Assembly (NCBI GenBank): GCA_963585895.1
Contig: OY757915.1
Coordinates: 93,030,836-93,094,835 of the forward strand
DNA from: Sepioteuthis lessoniana
Lineage: Eukaryota > Mollusca > Cephalopoda > Myopsida > Loliginidae
Length of the DNA stretch: 64,000 nucleotides
Direction: 5' to 3'
Position numbers and translations under genes: made by a program. This document shows, piece after piece, positions 11,060 to 21,439 of the stretch. The notes below the pieces were generated by a model that was given only the letters and a program-made list of their open reading frames with translations, ran no database searches and was not told where the DNA came from. Every line of letters begins with the position of its first letter. Position 1 is the first letter of the stretch.

Positions 11060-11935
11060 TTGTTAGTTTGTTTGGGTTTTATGGCATATCAACCTTTGTA
11101 GGTTATTTAATGCCAAATCTATGTTCATACAAACAAACAGTTTTATTTCAAGCAATTCAGTTTAGCATAAGTACATGGTTTAATTGTCGAAAATATTTCT
11201 ATTTCAAGCTATATAGTTTAGTCAAACAATCTAATTCAAACAATTCAGTTTAGTTTAAGTATAGTTTTGGTTTACACACAGTTAACAGTCAAAACAGTTC
11301 TATTTCAAGCAATTTAGTTTAGCATAAGTACGCAGTTAAAATTCCAAAACAATTCTATTTCAAACAATTCAGTTTAGCATAATTACGCAGTTCAAATTTG
11401 AAAACAGTTCTATTTCAAGCAATTCAGTTTAGCATAATTACGCAGTTTAAATATCAAAACAGATCTGTTTTAATCAGTTCAGTATGATATAAGTACACAG
11501 TTTAGATCTTTTTGACCCATAGATAGGACTCTATCAGGTGATACCACTCCGGTCAGAGTGAACCTTGGAGCGATGGCAATAAAGTAATACTCTGCATTTT
11601 CCAAAGCTCCAGCATTACTGTAACCTCACCATCAGATTGTTGATTGTCATATCCAGGACACCTATTGAAGAGGTCTTATCTTTCTGCAGAGATGCAGACA
11701 ATTTATTCTACAACCCCAGCCAACTGGGACCTCGTTAGGGGTGTCTTACCCTTCTGCAGAGATGCAGTCGAAGTATTCAACAGCCCAGCCAACTGAACCA
11801 CACTCGTTAGGCGGGAGGATTATCCCTCTGCAGAGATGCAGTTAGTGTATTCTACAGCCCTAGACGACAGAGCCCGCGTTGGGGAAGTCTTAACCGTCTG
11901 CATAGATGCAGTCGGTGTATTCTACAGCCTCAATA
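11060..11935 (-). mobile_element. SINE-A copy with four tandem heads
   Basis: Long minus-strand copy. The tail (GGGTTTTATGGCATATCAAC) is at left, followed by about eight minisatellite units (CAATTCAGTTTAGCATAAG) to 11,500, then the body. The head block carrying GCAGAGATGCAG occurs four times (start points 11,686, 11,756, 11,830, 11,901), a head repeat of 70-74 bp. Confidence 0.85.
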
Positions 11936-12850
11936 CGATGTTGCAGTCCAACACGTTAACTGCCATGGAGACTCCTCGCCTTGGCCAAGAATAAACTAGA
12001 AAAAAATTTCGGAGAAAGAATATTGGAAAAGGTTTATTAGAAAACCTAGCGTAACGTTTTATGAAAGATCTTCAATTCCAACTGCTATCTGTTGCGTAGA
12101 CGAGAATAAAACGACTATTGCTGTTTCACTTGTTCTCGACCAATACCCAAAGGGGAATCCCCATTTTAACGCTATGATGAAAAAGAGCGGAAAAACGTCT
12201 TTTACTAGTTATTATCCACTCAGATCTCAGGTCTGATTGATCTTGTCGGTTTTGAAGCCTTTGTTTGAAAGGAGAAAAACTTGGTTCAGAGTTAATCCTA
12301 CTCAGATAAGAAATCGTTTACTCGATCATTTACGTTTGTTCTGAGCAAATCACGTGATTCACTCTTCTGTTGTCGATGCCTAACTCATGAGTCTTCTCTA
12401 TGCTTTCTTTCTCTTTTCCCGAGTTCTTATAGCGTGATCTTCAATTGGTGGAAAAGTATTTGTATGTCTCTGTGTTTATTTATTGCCTGATCGTTGACAT
12501 GCACCCTAAATGGGAATGATGAGAATTCCTGCTGTCTCACCACGACAAGGTAAATAGTCAAGAGGAAAAGACATGCTGGGGAAAACTAGTTCTCCTGGTT
12601 TGTTCAACCAAGTTAGACGAAAATTAGATCAATGAAGGAATGATTGATTATAACGGCAGATCAATCAGTCTAAAATTATTTTATACCATGAGGTTAAGTA
12701 ATTACGTACATTGTACGTATATATTAACACCCTTGTGTTGTTTCTTAAGTTTATTTGCATACGGTTCTATGATATCAAATATTTCGATCTAATAGAAATA
12801 ATTTGCAAATCATCTGTTGTATGCATGGATGGGACCTCAACAGGTACGAT
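11936..12850. other. Unassigned single-copy-looking sequence
   Basis: About 900 bp without a match to other parts of the window and without a convincing ORF. Confidence 0.4.
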
Positions 12851-13376
12851 TGCCCAGTTGGCTGGGGCTGTAGAATATACTGATTGCATCTATGCAGAGG
12901 GGTGAGACCCCCCAACCGAGTGTCCAGAATATGACACTAAATAATCTGACGGTGAGGTTCCCGTTATGCATTAGCTTAGGTGAATGCGGAGTGCCCCTTT
13001 ATTGCCATCGCTCCAAGGTCAAGTCTGGCCCTGAGTGGTAGTACTTGATAGGGGCCTATCTATGGGTCAAATAGAACTAAACTGTGTACTTATGCTGAAC
13101 TGAATTGGTTGAGATGAGACTGTTTAGACATTCAAACTGCGTACTTAAGCTAAACTGAATTCCTTGAAAAAGAACTGTTTTTGTATGCTAAACTTAATTG
13201 TTTGAAATAGAACTGTTTTGTCATTTAACTGAGGCTCAACAAAAACTATACTTATACTAAACTGAAGTGTTTGAAATATAAGTGTTTAAATAGATAAAAA
13301 TGGATTTGGCATTAAATAACCTACAATGGTTACTATGCTCTAAAGCCACACCGAACCGAACCGAACCTAACCAAAG
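12851..13376 (+). mobile_element. SINE-A copy, full length
   Basis: Head GCCCAGTTGGCTGGGGC, body TGATAGGGGCCTATCTATGG, internal units, tail GGCATTAAATAACCTAC...GGTTACTATGC, and end (CCGAA)n, a variant of (CCAAA)n. Confidence 0.8.
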
Positions 13377-13448
13377 GACCCAATGAGATTCTAAAATTAT
13401 GCCACTTCCAACAACCCAGCTAAAAACAAACCAAACTAACAGATACGA

Positions 13449-13635
13449 ACACTCCAGGCCTGAGTGGTCGTGAGGGTGAGAAAAAAGAAGAGGTACTTCA
13501 CCCTCCCTATATCCTCAGAACTGTAGCCTCCCCACCAAATGGAGTTTGGTATCATACTCAGGACACCCCTTTTGGGGGTGTCTTAGCCTTTTGCATTGGA
13601 TACAATCAGCTTGTTATAAGACTTGCAGACAGGGT
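13449..13635 (-). mobile_element. SINE-A body/head fragment, diverged
   Basis: Words CCTCAGAACTGTAGCCTCC and CATACTCAGGACACC followed by GGGGGTGTCTTAGCC match the minus-strand SINE-A body order. Confidence 0.55.
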
Positions 13636-14326
13636 GGCCCTAAATGGGAATGCTGATGGAGCTATTGCAGTTGTTGTCACTACCTATCTGGAATGGCCCT
13701 TTCCTGGGAGTGTCTACATACCAAACCGACTTTATGACACAGACTGACAGTGTAGCGGAGGCAGATAAAGGAAATCTCAGAAGACATTGTCATGACCCTA
13801 AAGAAACATACCCGACTTCTTGCATAGCTTTTTATTAAGTTGGCAGTTGAATGAAGGATAATCAAGTTTGAATTTCCTTGAACAGAAAAATAAAACAGTT
13901 ATAAATTTCAAATTTTCTGTGTAAACATTCAAATAGTTGAACTTTAGGTGAACTTATTTGAAACACATGTCCTTGTACCTAACGCCACAAACTTTTCTTT
14001 TATACTTTGTGTTTTTTCAAGTCATTTGATCTAATATGGTATGAATCTCCGCCATAATATTTCTTTTAATGTCTTTCTTTGTCATCCGATCTAACAAGTG
14101 AGATGGATTTTCAGTTTGGGAAACAAGAAAAAGTTGTACTTAGTACGGTGAATATGCAAGCTGCTACACATTCACCATTCTGTGTTTGACCCATAAAAAA
14201 TGCAGCTCTACAGTATCAAGAGTGGCTTCATAATTTGTTTCAAATTGACATTTACTTGTCTATAAAAGTCAACACAGCACTCTAGACAATATTATTTTAT
14301 TCTATAAGTTACTTAAGTTTACATCC
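13636..14326. other. Unassigned sequence
   Basis: No family recognised. The small ORFs have no domain signature. Confidence 0.4.
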
Positions 14327-14632
14327 ATTTACCCAATCCCTCTGTCCCAGGCAAGATGGGACACAAGGTCAATTTTCAAACGGAATAAAGCTGATTCGAA
14401 TTCAAAGATTTCCTTCTCCTTGGCTAGTAGCTAAATTAAAAGTTAAAAAACCCAGTCCATGTTACTATTTACCCTGGCCTGAGGAGAGAAGATATGGATT
14501 CATGCCTTTCCAAAGAGCATTAGCGCAAAGTGAACCGCAGTCAGCCTTAACTAGGACTAGAACTCGGATTGCCAAGTCCATTTCTTATGACAATAATCCT
14601 TACACCAGTTACGCTATGACTAACTAGGTTGA
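14327..14632 (-). mobile_element. SINE-B copy
   Basis: Minus orientation. GGGACACAAGGTCAATTTTC is at left. Read on the minus strand, the head at right carries a B-box-like GAGTTCTAGTCC near 14,553-14,564 and an A-box region GCGTAACTGGTGTAAGG near 14,601-14,617. Diverged. Confidence 0.7.
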
Positions 14633-14736
14633 AATCTAATTAATTTTGTCCCATTTTATAATCTTTGCTTATTGTTCTCCCGCTACCTCGATAATCAAAT
14701 TCTCTTATAGCAAGATTCACGAAGACATAATGAAAT

Positions 14737-15135
14737 GGCCCAGTCGGCTGGGGTTCCAAAATACACCAACTTTATCTCTGCAGAGGAGTAAGACTCCCCC
14801 AACGAGTCTTCTGAATATGACATTAAACAATCTGATTGTGAGGCTTCTGTAGAGCTGGAGTTTTGGGGAATACAGAGTACCCCTTATTGCCATCACACCC
14901 AGGTCCACTATGGCCTGGAGTGGTAGTGTTCTGTCTATGGGTCACATAGAACTAAACTGTGTACTTATAAGAAACTGAATTGTTTGAAAAAGAACTGTTT
15001 TGACATTTAAACTGTGCGCTGGTGCCAAACTGAATTGTTTGAAATAGAACTGTTGTTATGTTTAAAAATGGATTTAAATAGCCAACAATGTGTGATACGC
15101 TAAAAAACCACATCGAATCGAAGTGAACCAAATGA
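14737..15135 (+). mobile_element. SINE-A copy
   Basis: GCCCAGTCGGCTGGGG head, GACTCCCCCAACGAGTCTTC, body, two internal units, and a tail GCCAACAATGTGTGATACGC ending in a degenerate CCACATCGAATCGAA. Confidence 0.8.
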
Positions 15136-15255
15136 AAATATTAAAAATCATGCCACTTCCAACAACCCGACTAAAAATTGGGCAGCTAAATCAAATCTTA
15201 GAGGCATTGTCGATCGACTCAACTATTGTTAACACCCAAATCTCACTTTCCTGTT

Positions 15256-15520
15256 GACGGGGCTTACAAGACACCAACTTTATTCCCTACTGAGGAGTAA
15301 GACCTCCCCCAAAAAAGAGTGTCTTGGGTATGACACTAAACTGAATCTTATAATGGGATTCCAATTCAGGAGATCTGTTGACGATGGAGTAACGTTTCTT
15401 GCCATTACTCCCAGGTCCACTCTGGCCTGGAGTGGTCGCACCTGTTTGCGTCCGATCTATGCGTCAAATAAGTCTGTTTACTAATTATTCGTGCTCGATA
15501 GAAATTACTTATGCCATACA
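15256..15520 (+). mobile_element. SINE-A head/body fragment
   Basis: ACACCAACTTTATTCCCTAC, GAGTGTCTTGGGTATGACAC and TCCAGGTCCAC-type body words in SINE-A order. The 3' half is missing. Confidence 0.65.
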
Positions 15521-15530
15521 ACCATGGCAT

Positions 15531-15778
15531 AATTGTTAGTGTTCCCAAATAATCAGGGAAACCGTGGTTGAATCCCAGGTCCAGTCATGCCAAATACTCA
15601 ATAAATGGTACTTGATGTCCCCTTGCTAAATACTCTGTATTAAAAGGTATGAATTAAGTGTAGGTGGAGCGATCCAGGGAATGGGGGAGCGCCCTCCCAT
15701 ACAGTTCGGTGTAGTAACTATTGAAAAAGGAGCCTTCAGGTTGCCTTCGATTTCGGTCGTCTGACTTATGTTGTAAAC
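15531..15778 (+). mobile_element. SINE-C copy, head diverged
   Basis: B-box-like GGTTGAATCCCAGGTCCAG, then GGTACTTGATGTCCCCTTGC, GTGGAGCGATCCAGGG and GGAGCCTTCAGGTTGCC. Head bases upstream are degenerate. Confidence 0.75.
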
Positions 15779-15794
15779 TAACAATTATTTTAAG

Positions 15795-16260
15795 TGTTGT
15801 ATACCCATAGTACGATTACACGTATACATATAAAGATATACACTTATATGTAGAAACCTCATGAACCGGTAATGAACGACTTCAATAACGAACGAATACA
15901 CTTCTTTACAAAAATATAAATCTCTCAGGGTTTTTTTTCCGAAAGGGTGATGTTCTGTTGTGTTTGAGAGGTGAGTGGAGACAGGGACAGACTGCTATAT
16001 TGACCCAAGTTCTTCTCTCGACCATAGCAGCACTTGTTTCGCATTTTGGCTTGGATTGCTCAACCGGGGGTCACTGAGGGCCGTAAAGCCCTCAGTCTGC
16101 AAGCTGGTTCTCACTTTGGCATCCTGTCTCTGACTGCCCGACGGCCGCGGGCACCCTGTCTATATTCTTTCTTAACGTCAACCGGCTTCCGCTCTTCGTC
16201 GGCTTATTTACACAGGTGCATCTCTTGACTGACAGCTCGGTCGAGGGTCAATATATAACA
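15795..16260 (-). mobile_element. Solo LTR, minus orientation
   Basis: Plus-strand reading runs TGTTGTATACCC ... GTCAATATATAACA. The termini match the other LTR copies (TGTTGTATACTC ... CAATATGCAACA at 20.4 kb). The flanks TAAG and TAAT may be an imperfect 4-bp target duplication. It contains the shared hairpin segment CACAGGTGCAT near 16,211. Confidence 0.7.
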
Positions 16261-16262
16261 TA

Positions 16263-16790
16263 ATTTCTTGAACAAATTACTAAAAAAATAGATATAATTA
16301 CTTGAAACTATATAATTATTAATATTAGGTAGGAATACTTAAAACCATACGAATGAGAACAATTTTTTTTTTGTTTTAGATAGGAATACTTGAAACCATA
16401 TAAATGTGTGCAAATTATTTGTGTTAGATAGGAATACTTGAAACTATACACAATGTGTACAAATTATTTGTATTATAAAGGAATATTTGAAACCATACAA
16501 GTGTGTACAAATTATTTATATAAGAGAGGAATACTTGAAACCATACTAATGTGTACAAATCATTTGTATTAGATAGGAATACTTGAAACCATACAAATGT
16601 GTACAAATTATTTGTATTAGATGGGAATACTTGAAACCATACTAATGTGTTCAAATCATTTGTATTAGATAGGAATACTTGAAACCATACAAATGTGGTC
16701 AAATCATTTGTATTAGATATGAATACTTGAAACCATACAAATGTGTACAAATTATTTGCATTAGATAGGAATACTTTATATTGTACAGAA
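16263..16790. repeat. 48-bp minisatellite in SINE-D, about ten units
   Basis: GAATACTTGAAACCATAC recurs with starts at 16384, 16432, 16481, 16529, 16577, 16625, 16673, 16721 and 16769, a period of 48 (49 once). Because 48 is divisible by three, a 134-codon minus-strand frame (16424-16828) survives as 16-residue repeats (FVWFQVFLSNTND). It has no other sign of being a protein. Confidence 0.92.
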
Positions 16791-16978
16791 GAGAGTCCCC
16801 GTGGCGTATTGACATGTTGGATTATCATATTTGAGTTCGAACCCCCAGTCGCTCAGTTATATTAACGTTTGTACTAATACCATTGGGAAAGGTATGAACC
16901 TCCTTCTCCCTCCAGCTTTGGTTTAAATAGTACCACTGCTGTTTTGGCATTGAATAATCCACGAAGTTTGATATGCCA
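16791..16978 (+). mobile_element. Chimeric SINE: tRNA-like head with SINE-A tail
   Basis: The head has a B-box-like GAGTTCGAACCCCCAG at about 16,833. The middle, GGGAAAGGTATGAACCTCC, is SINE-B type. The 3' end, TTGGCATTGAATAATCC followed by TTGATATGCCATTAAAC, is the SINE-A tail. A second chimera lies near 31.0-31.2 kb. Confidence 0.6.
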
Positions 16979-17460
16979 TTAAACATATAACTGTGTGCAA
17001 AATACTCTTAAGACAACAACAACTAGCAACATGTAAATATAAATGTACAATGAACCTCTCAACTCTTGTTGTTCAGGTCCTGGCGACAAAACCCCACAAG
17101 GCATCAACTATATGGCCACCTGCCTTCCATCACGAAAACTATCCAAGCTAGACGAACCAGACATGCAGGACACTGCTGGAAAAGCAAGGACGAGCTCATC
17201 AGTGATGTACTCCTATGGACCCCCGCATATGGCCAAGCAAAAGCAGGAAGACCAGCTCGAACATACTTACAGCAGCTATGTGAGGATACGGGATGTAGCC
17301 CTGAAGACCTGCCAGAGGCGATGAATCATAGGGAGAAGTGGCGAGAGAGGGTCAGGGATATCCGTACTAGCGGCACCACATGATGATGATGATGATGATG
17401 AACCTCTCAGCATAAAATAACCCAGACGAGTTGACATGACGTTAAAAATCAATCATTCAA
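16979..17460 (+). mobile_element. SINE-D 3' half split by an RTE LINE insertion
   Basis: ATATAACTGTGTGCAAAATA and CATGTAAATATAAATGTAC lie left of the insertion. GCATAAAATAACCCAGACG and a (ATCA)n-like end lie right of it. The interruption is precise (see the LINE at 17,062). Confidence 0.75.
17062..17397 (+). pseudogene. RTE-like LINE insertion with 12-bp target duplication
   Basis: ATGAACCTCTCA lies at 17050-17061 and again at 17398-17409. The 336-bp insert reads HQLYGHLPSITKTIQARRTR and then, in the same frame, GRPARTYLQQLCEDTGCSPE and AMNHREKWRERVRDIRTSG (frame 17066-17383). It ends in (ATG)n. It is an extreme 5' truncation: only the last 100 or so codons of the LINE ORF are present, without catalytic residues. 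This copy fixes the 3' end and the target-primed mode of insertion for the family. Confidence 0.9.
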
Positions 17461-18420
17461 TCTTAATTTTCTTGAAAGAAAAAAATGAAAGTTAAGAACT
17501 GCAACCATTGCTTAGTTTGGCAGAGAATTTGCTGAATTTGATGGTGATTATTGTGTTCATCATCATCAGTGTGGAAAATAAATAAGTGTCACCCGAGTTA
17601 AAAGTGGAAACACGTCAGCAGCCAATTGGTAACGAGTTCTGATTGGCTGAATGAGACAAGAGCGGGAAAGCCGTTAAGAGTGAGCACGGGATAGAAAACT
17701 GAAAAAGACTAGATTGGCGGCAGGACACGACGAGGTAAAGACAGGCAGTTGGATACCAGACACGACGATGTGAAGACAACTGAAAGTTGTGACCCCCATT
17801 TTGAAATGAGCTCCGAAAAGAGGATCCACACCAGACGCGAAGCCGTGAAGACGAAACCAGTAAACAAGCTCTGTTAGAACTACAAGAGAAATGTGAAAGA
17901 TAATTCAAGGTTTGTCTCTGCCCTCTCTCTCCTCAGGACATTTTGTTTCTCTTTGTCTAGCTAACGCGGTCGACTCAGTTTTCATACACTTCTTCTCTTT
18001 TCCTAAAAAGTGTAGTAGTGAATAAACTTTTGTATTATCAAACTAAGACAGGATTTTTGTGTGTTTGTCACTTTTTTTTCATTTTGAGGTTGCAACAAGG
18101 TCCGACTGACACTGAAGTCGTGGCGCTGCTCGCATAAAACCATTCGACACGTAGTGATACAAATGTTTATGAATAGTAGTATTATTAGTACAAACATCTA
18201 TTGGGACAGTACCAGTAAAACTTTCATTTGAACATCGTAGGGTTGCAAACTTCTATTTTGGCTGTGTAATGTTATATTTGATATATAACGGTACAAGTAT
18301 GCTTCGGACAGTCTCGATAACAGGATCACTATGTTCAAAAATTTTGAAATACAAGAAAGAATCGAAAACTTTAATAAATACGAATAGAATATCGAGAAGA
18401 TTTACGCTAATTTGAATGTT
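17461..18420. other. Unassigned; promoter- or LTR-like stretch
   Basis: Bases 17,587-18,068 have direct and inverted CCAAT boxes (GCCAATTGG near 17,620, GATTGGCTG near 17,641), pyrimidine-rich sequence and GAATAAAC at about 18,019, then TTTGTGTGTTTGTCAC. This resembles an LTR or a promoter followed by a poly(A) site, but no second copy is present to define ends. Confidence 0.3.
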
Positions 18421-18721
18421 GGTTGGTAGGTTGGATTTATGGCATATCAACCTCTATAGGTTATTTAATGCCAAAGTCTGTTTATACATATTATATGTAT
18501 AGTTTGTTAACATAATTTGATGATACCATACTAAAACCAAACGACTCATTTACTCACATACGAGTAAATATTTTCAAGTATTTCCATATGCCATTAGTTT
18601 ATTTAGTGATGATAGTTTTTTTCCAACAACTATTTCTAACTCAAACATAATAGTATTTCTATTTAGCAATAATTTGCTTTCAGTTGATTAGTTTGTTGTG
18701 TTTTCAGGATTGTAACCAAGT
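18421..18721 (-). mobile_element. LINE 3' UTR ending in a SINE-A type tail
   Basis: Read on the minus strand, the LINE stop codon at 18,724-18,722 is followed by about 240 bp of AT-rich sequence. Then come GTATAAACAGACTTTGGC, ATTAAATAACCTATAGAGG, TTGATATGCCATAAATCC and (AACCT/CAACC)n. The last 65 bp match the SINE-A tail closely (for example 60,070-60,140, including the ATGTATAAA lead-in). Confidence 0.75.
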
Positions 18722-19200
18722 CTATATTTTCTGGTACAACCCGGTCTCTTTCAAGAACGACAAAACAACATCCATGTGGACGTTCTCAAATAAGTCCTTC
18801 ATAGTATCTGCATGGAAATAGTACTTTCCGGTGTTATTAAAAACTTTACACTCAAGGAGAACGTGTTTGATTGTGCAGGGCGTTTGGCATGTCGATCACT
18901 GTGGTTGCTGTTCTTGCTTGAGGATAAAAGAGTGCGTAAGTCTGCTGTGACCAATACGCAAGTGCGTTATTGTTACTTGTTCTTTTCGCGATTTTCAGAA
19001 AGCTGGGGGCCATTGTCCCAAAAAGGGTTTAACCTGGAATAGTTTATTATTGGTATTTCTATTCCAGCGTTGTTGTCAGTTTTTATGGAGGAAATTATTT
19101 ATTTCGGGTTTCAGATCAGTGTATGGGATGTTGTACTTGTCGGGGCCAAGTCTAAAGCCGATTTTGCTGCTGCGTCTGCTCTATGATTTCCTCTCACCTA
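18722..19200 (-). pseudogene. Jockey/I-like LINE, RNase H end and C-terminal zinc-knuckle region
   Basis: Minus-strand translation, changing frame twice, gives GNHRADAAAKSALDL (the end of a LINE RNase H domain), then PDKYNIPYTDLKPEINNFLH and NNKLFQVKPFLGQWPPAF. Next come VTITHLRIGHSRLTHSFILK and a Cys/His block CQTPCTIKHVLLEC. It ends FLKETGLYQKI-stop. The order RNase H, RIGHxRLTHxxL, C-x4-C-x4-H-x4-C is the usual C-terminus of RNase-H-carrying non-LTR retrotransposons. At least one in-frame stop lies just before the Cys block, so it is dead. The RT and endonuclease regions are absent because a SINE-A copy abuts at 19.2 kb. Exact clade is uncertain. Confidence 0.8.
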
Positions 19201-19207
19201 ATTTGAT

Positions 19208-19773
19208 TGGTTTGGTTTGGTTTGTTGGGTTTTATGGCATATCAACCTTTGTAGGTTATTTAAAGCCAAATCCATTTTTATGTAAATAATCTGTTCTATT
19301 TCAAACGATTCGGTTTAGCATAAGTACACAGTTTAATTGTCCATTTCAAACTATTCCAACATTTATATGGAACAATTCAGTTAAGTGTAAATACAGTTTT
19401 AATGTCGAAAAACAGTACTATTTCAAATAATTCAGTTAAGCATAAGCACGCAGTTTAAATGTAAGTACGGTTTAATTGTCAAAAACATTTCTATTTCAAG
19501 CTATTCAGTTTAGTCAAACAATTCAGTTTAGCATAAGTATGCCGTTAGTTCTATTTAACCCATAGATAGGGCCCTCTCAGGTGCTACCACTCCGGGCCAC
19601 AGTGGACCTGGGAGCTATGGCAATAAAGGGGTACTCCGCATTCCCCAAAGCTCCAGCACTGCTTGGACCTCACCATCAGATTGTTTAGTGTCATATCCAG
19701 GACACAAGTTAGGGGGGGTCGTACCCCTCTGCAGAGAAGCAGTCGGTGTATTCTACAGCCGCAGCCGACTGGG
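19208..19773 (-). mobile_element. SINE-A copy, full length
   Basis: (TTTGG)n at the left end, tail, minisatellite units to 19,550, body ATAGGGCCCTCTCAGGTGC, and head ending GCAGCCGACTGGG. Confidence 0.85.
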
Positions 19774-20078
19774 AAAATCTAATTTGAAGTGACTTTGAAG
19801 TTACTTGACCTCGACTGAAAACCACCATTTATAACAGAGTAAAATTGTACTACGCCTAAACAAGAGTCCTATATCCAAGGACCGAGTCAAAAAGGAAGGA
19901 AGAAAAATCGCAATCTTTATGGATTGCGTAAATGCAACAATTCATTAGTTCCAAAAATATATTTTAAAAAGAGTAAAGAAAGATCAACGGTTAACCACAG
20001 TATCAACAAAAATAAGGATTTCTTTTGGAGGAGTAATATAATCTTTTAGGGATTATTTAAAGACAAAGACATGCTCAC
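19774..20078. other. Unassigned sequence
   Basis: Nothing recognised. Ends at the target duplication of the next SINE-B. Confidence 0.4.
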
Positions 20079-20092
20079 AAAAGCACAGTACA

Positions 20093-20386
20093 TATTTACC
20101 AACCCCTCCGCTCGCAGAGGATATGACACAAGGTCAATTTTTAAGCGGAGTTTAACAGGTTTGAATTCAGAGTTTTTCTTCTCCTAGACTATTTGCCTCA
20201 CCAAGGCTGAAGAAACTAATCTGCCCTACTATTTACCCATAGCTGGAGGGAGAATAATTGGATTCATTCTTTTCCCAAGGGTATTAGTGCTATGTGAAAT
20301 GCAATCAGTTTCGTCCAGGATTTGAACTCGTGTCGCCGTGTCCATTTCCTACGACGATAACCATTACACCACGGACATCTCCACAG
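20093..20386 (-). mobile_element. SINE-B, full length, 14-bp target duplication
   Basis: AAAAGCACAGTACA lies at 20,079-20,092 and 20,387-20,400. On the minus strand the head reads GTCCGTGGTGTAATGGTTA (A box) and CGAGTTCAAATCCTGG (B box), about 40 bp apart as in tRNA. The body ends ACCTTGTGTCATATCC and GAGGGGTTGGTAAAT. The perfect long duplication and intact promoter boxes make it the type copy here. Confidence 0.92.
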
Positions 20387-20438
20387 AAAAGCACAGTACA
20401 GGTACTATTTAACCCCATGGCTGGCGGGGGTGCCCATG

Positions 20439-21022
20439 TGTTGTATACTCTTATGCAGATGCATGCAGAATCATAACGACGACACAATAAATACGAGCGA
20501 CACAGTTCTCTAGAAAAATATACCTCTCACTTTATTTGAAAGGGTTGTGTGTGAGAGGGAGTTGGAGACCAAACAGAACTGCAACATATGGACCCCCACT
20601 CTATTGGCCATAACCGCGTTTCTATCCCGTTCTCCTTGGCTGCTCAACCGGTGCCCTGGGACCCAGCCTCTCTGGGACATGTTCCTCAATCCAGCATCTT
20701 CTCTCCAACTTGTCTGATCTCCAACTGTAACTGCTCAATCGGAGGCCTGGGGGCCCACTCTGCTAGGTGCTTGCTTTCTCTTGTCTCCAACAAGTCTGAT
20801 CCCCAACTCATCTGATCTCCAACTGATTGAATTTCCTGTGCACTGAGTTATATAATAGTTCCACGCCCACCTTCTTCTTGTGGGCGTCCTAAATAGCACC
20901 CATTCAACCCGTCCACGGTCAAGGTTATATTCTGATATTCCTCGACCGGATGCACCTGTTATTTACACAGGTGCATTTCCTATTTTGACAGCTTGGCTGT
21001 TGTCGGAAGTCAATATGCAACA
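20439..21022 (-). mobile_element. Solo LTR with 4-bp target duplication
   Basis: Perfect inverted ends TGTTG...CAACA are flanked on both sides by CATG (20,435-20,438 and 21,023-21,026). On the minus strand there is TATTATATAACTCAG (TATA) and AAATAAAGTGAGAGG (poly(A) signal), consistent with U3-R-U5 order. The insertion is in the head of a SINE-B whose remainder follows at 21,023. No internal retroelement sequence is left, as expected after LTR-LTR recombination. Confidence 0.88.
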
Positions 21023-21292
21023 CATGGTTCAATGTTTATCGCGTTGGAAATGGACACAGCAATACGAGTTCAAACCATGAACGAGGCTGTTTCATTTCAT
21101 ATAGTACTTGGGAAAGGTATGAATCTATTTATCCTCCCTCTTGCTTGAACTAAATAGTAAGGTAAATTGAGTTCTTTAATCTTGATTAGGCAACCAGTCT
21201 AAGGGAAGGAAAACTATGACTTCAAACCTATTAAACACTGCTTAAAAATTGACCTTGTGTCGTATCCTGTCTGCGAAAGTCCGAAAGTGAAT
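21023..21292 (+). mobile_element. SINE-B copy interrupted by LTR
   Basis: Resumes GGTTCAATGTTTATCGCG (diverged A-box region) directly after the LTR target site. B-box ACGAGTTCAAACCATG follows, and the usual 3' end is ACCTTGTGTCGTATCC. The short segment at about 20,425-20,438 is probably its first bases. Confidence 0.8.
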
Positions 21293-21439
21293 GGAAATAA
21301 TTGAAGGACAGACAGGAAAATAATGCCATAAAAACAACTGCATGGATACTACATGACGACAAAAAGGAAACCTTATAGGAAAAACTGAAACTCTTTTAAT
21401 ACCACCCCGAATAATGCCACGACAACCAGTTATGTCAAA

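Noticed and set aside
20093..20386. A functional tRNA gene
   Set aside because: A and B boxes are present but no cloverleaf can be drawn, and the unit continues as a SINE with a 14-bp target duplication.
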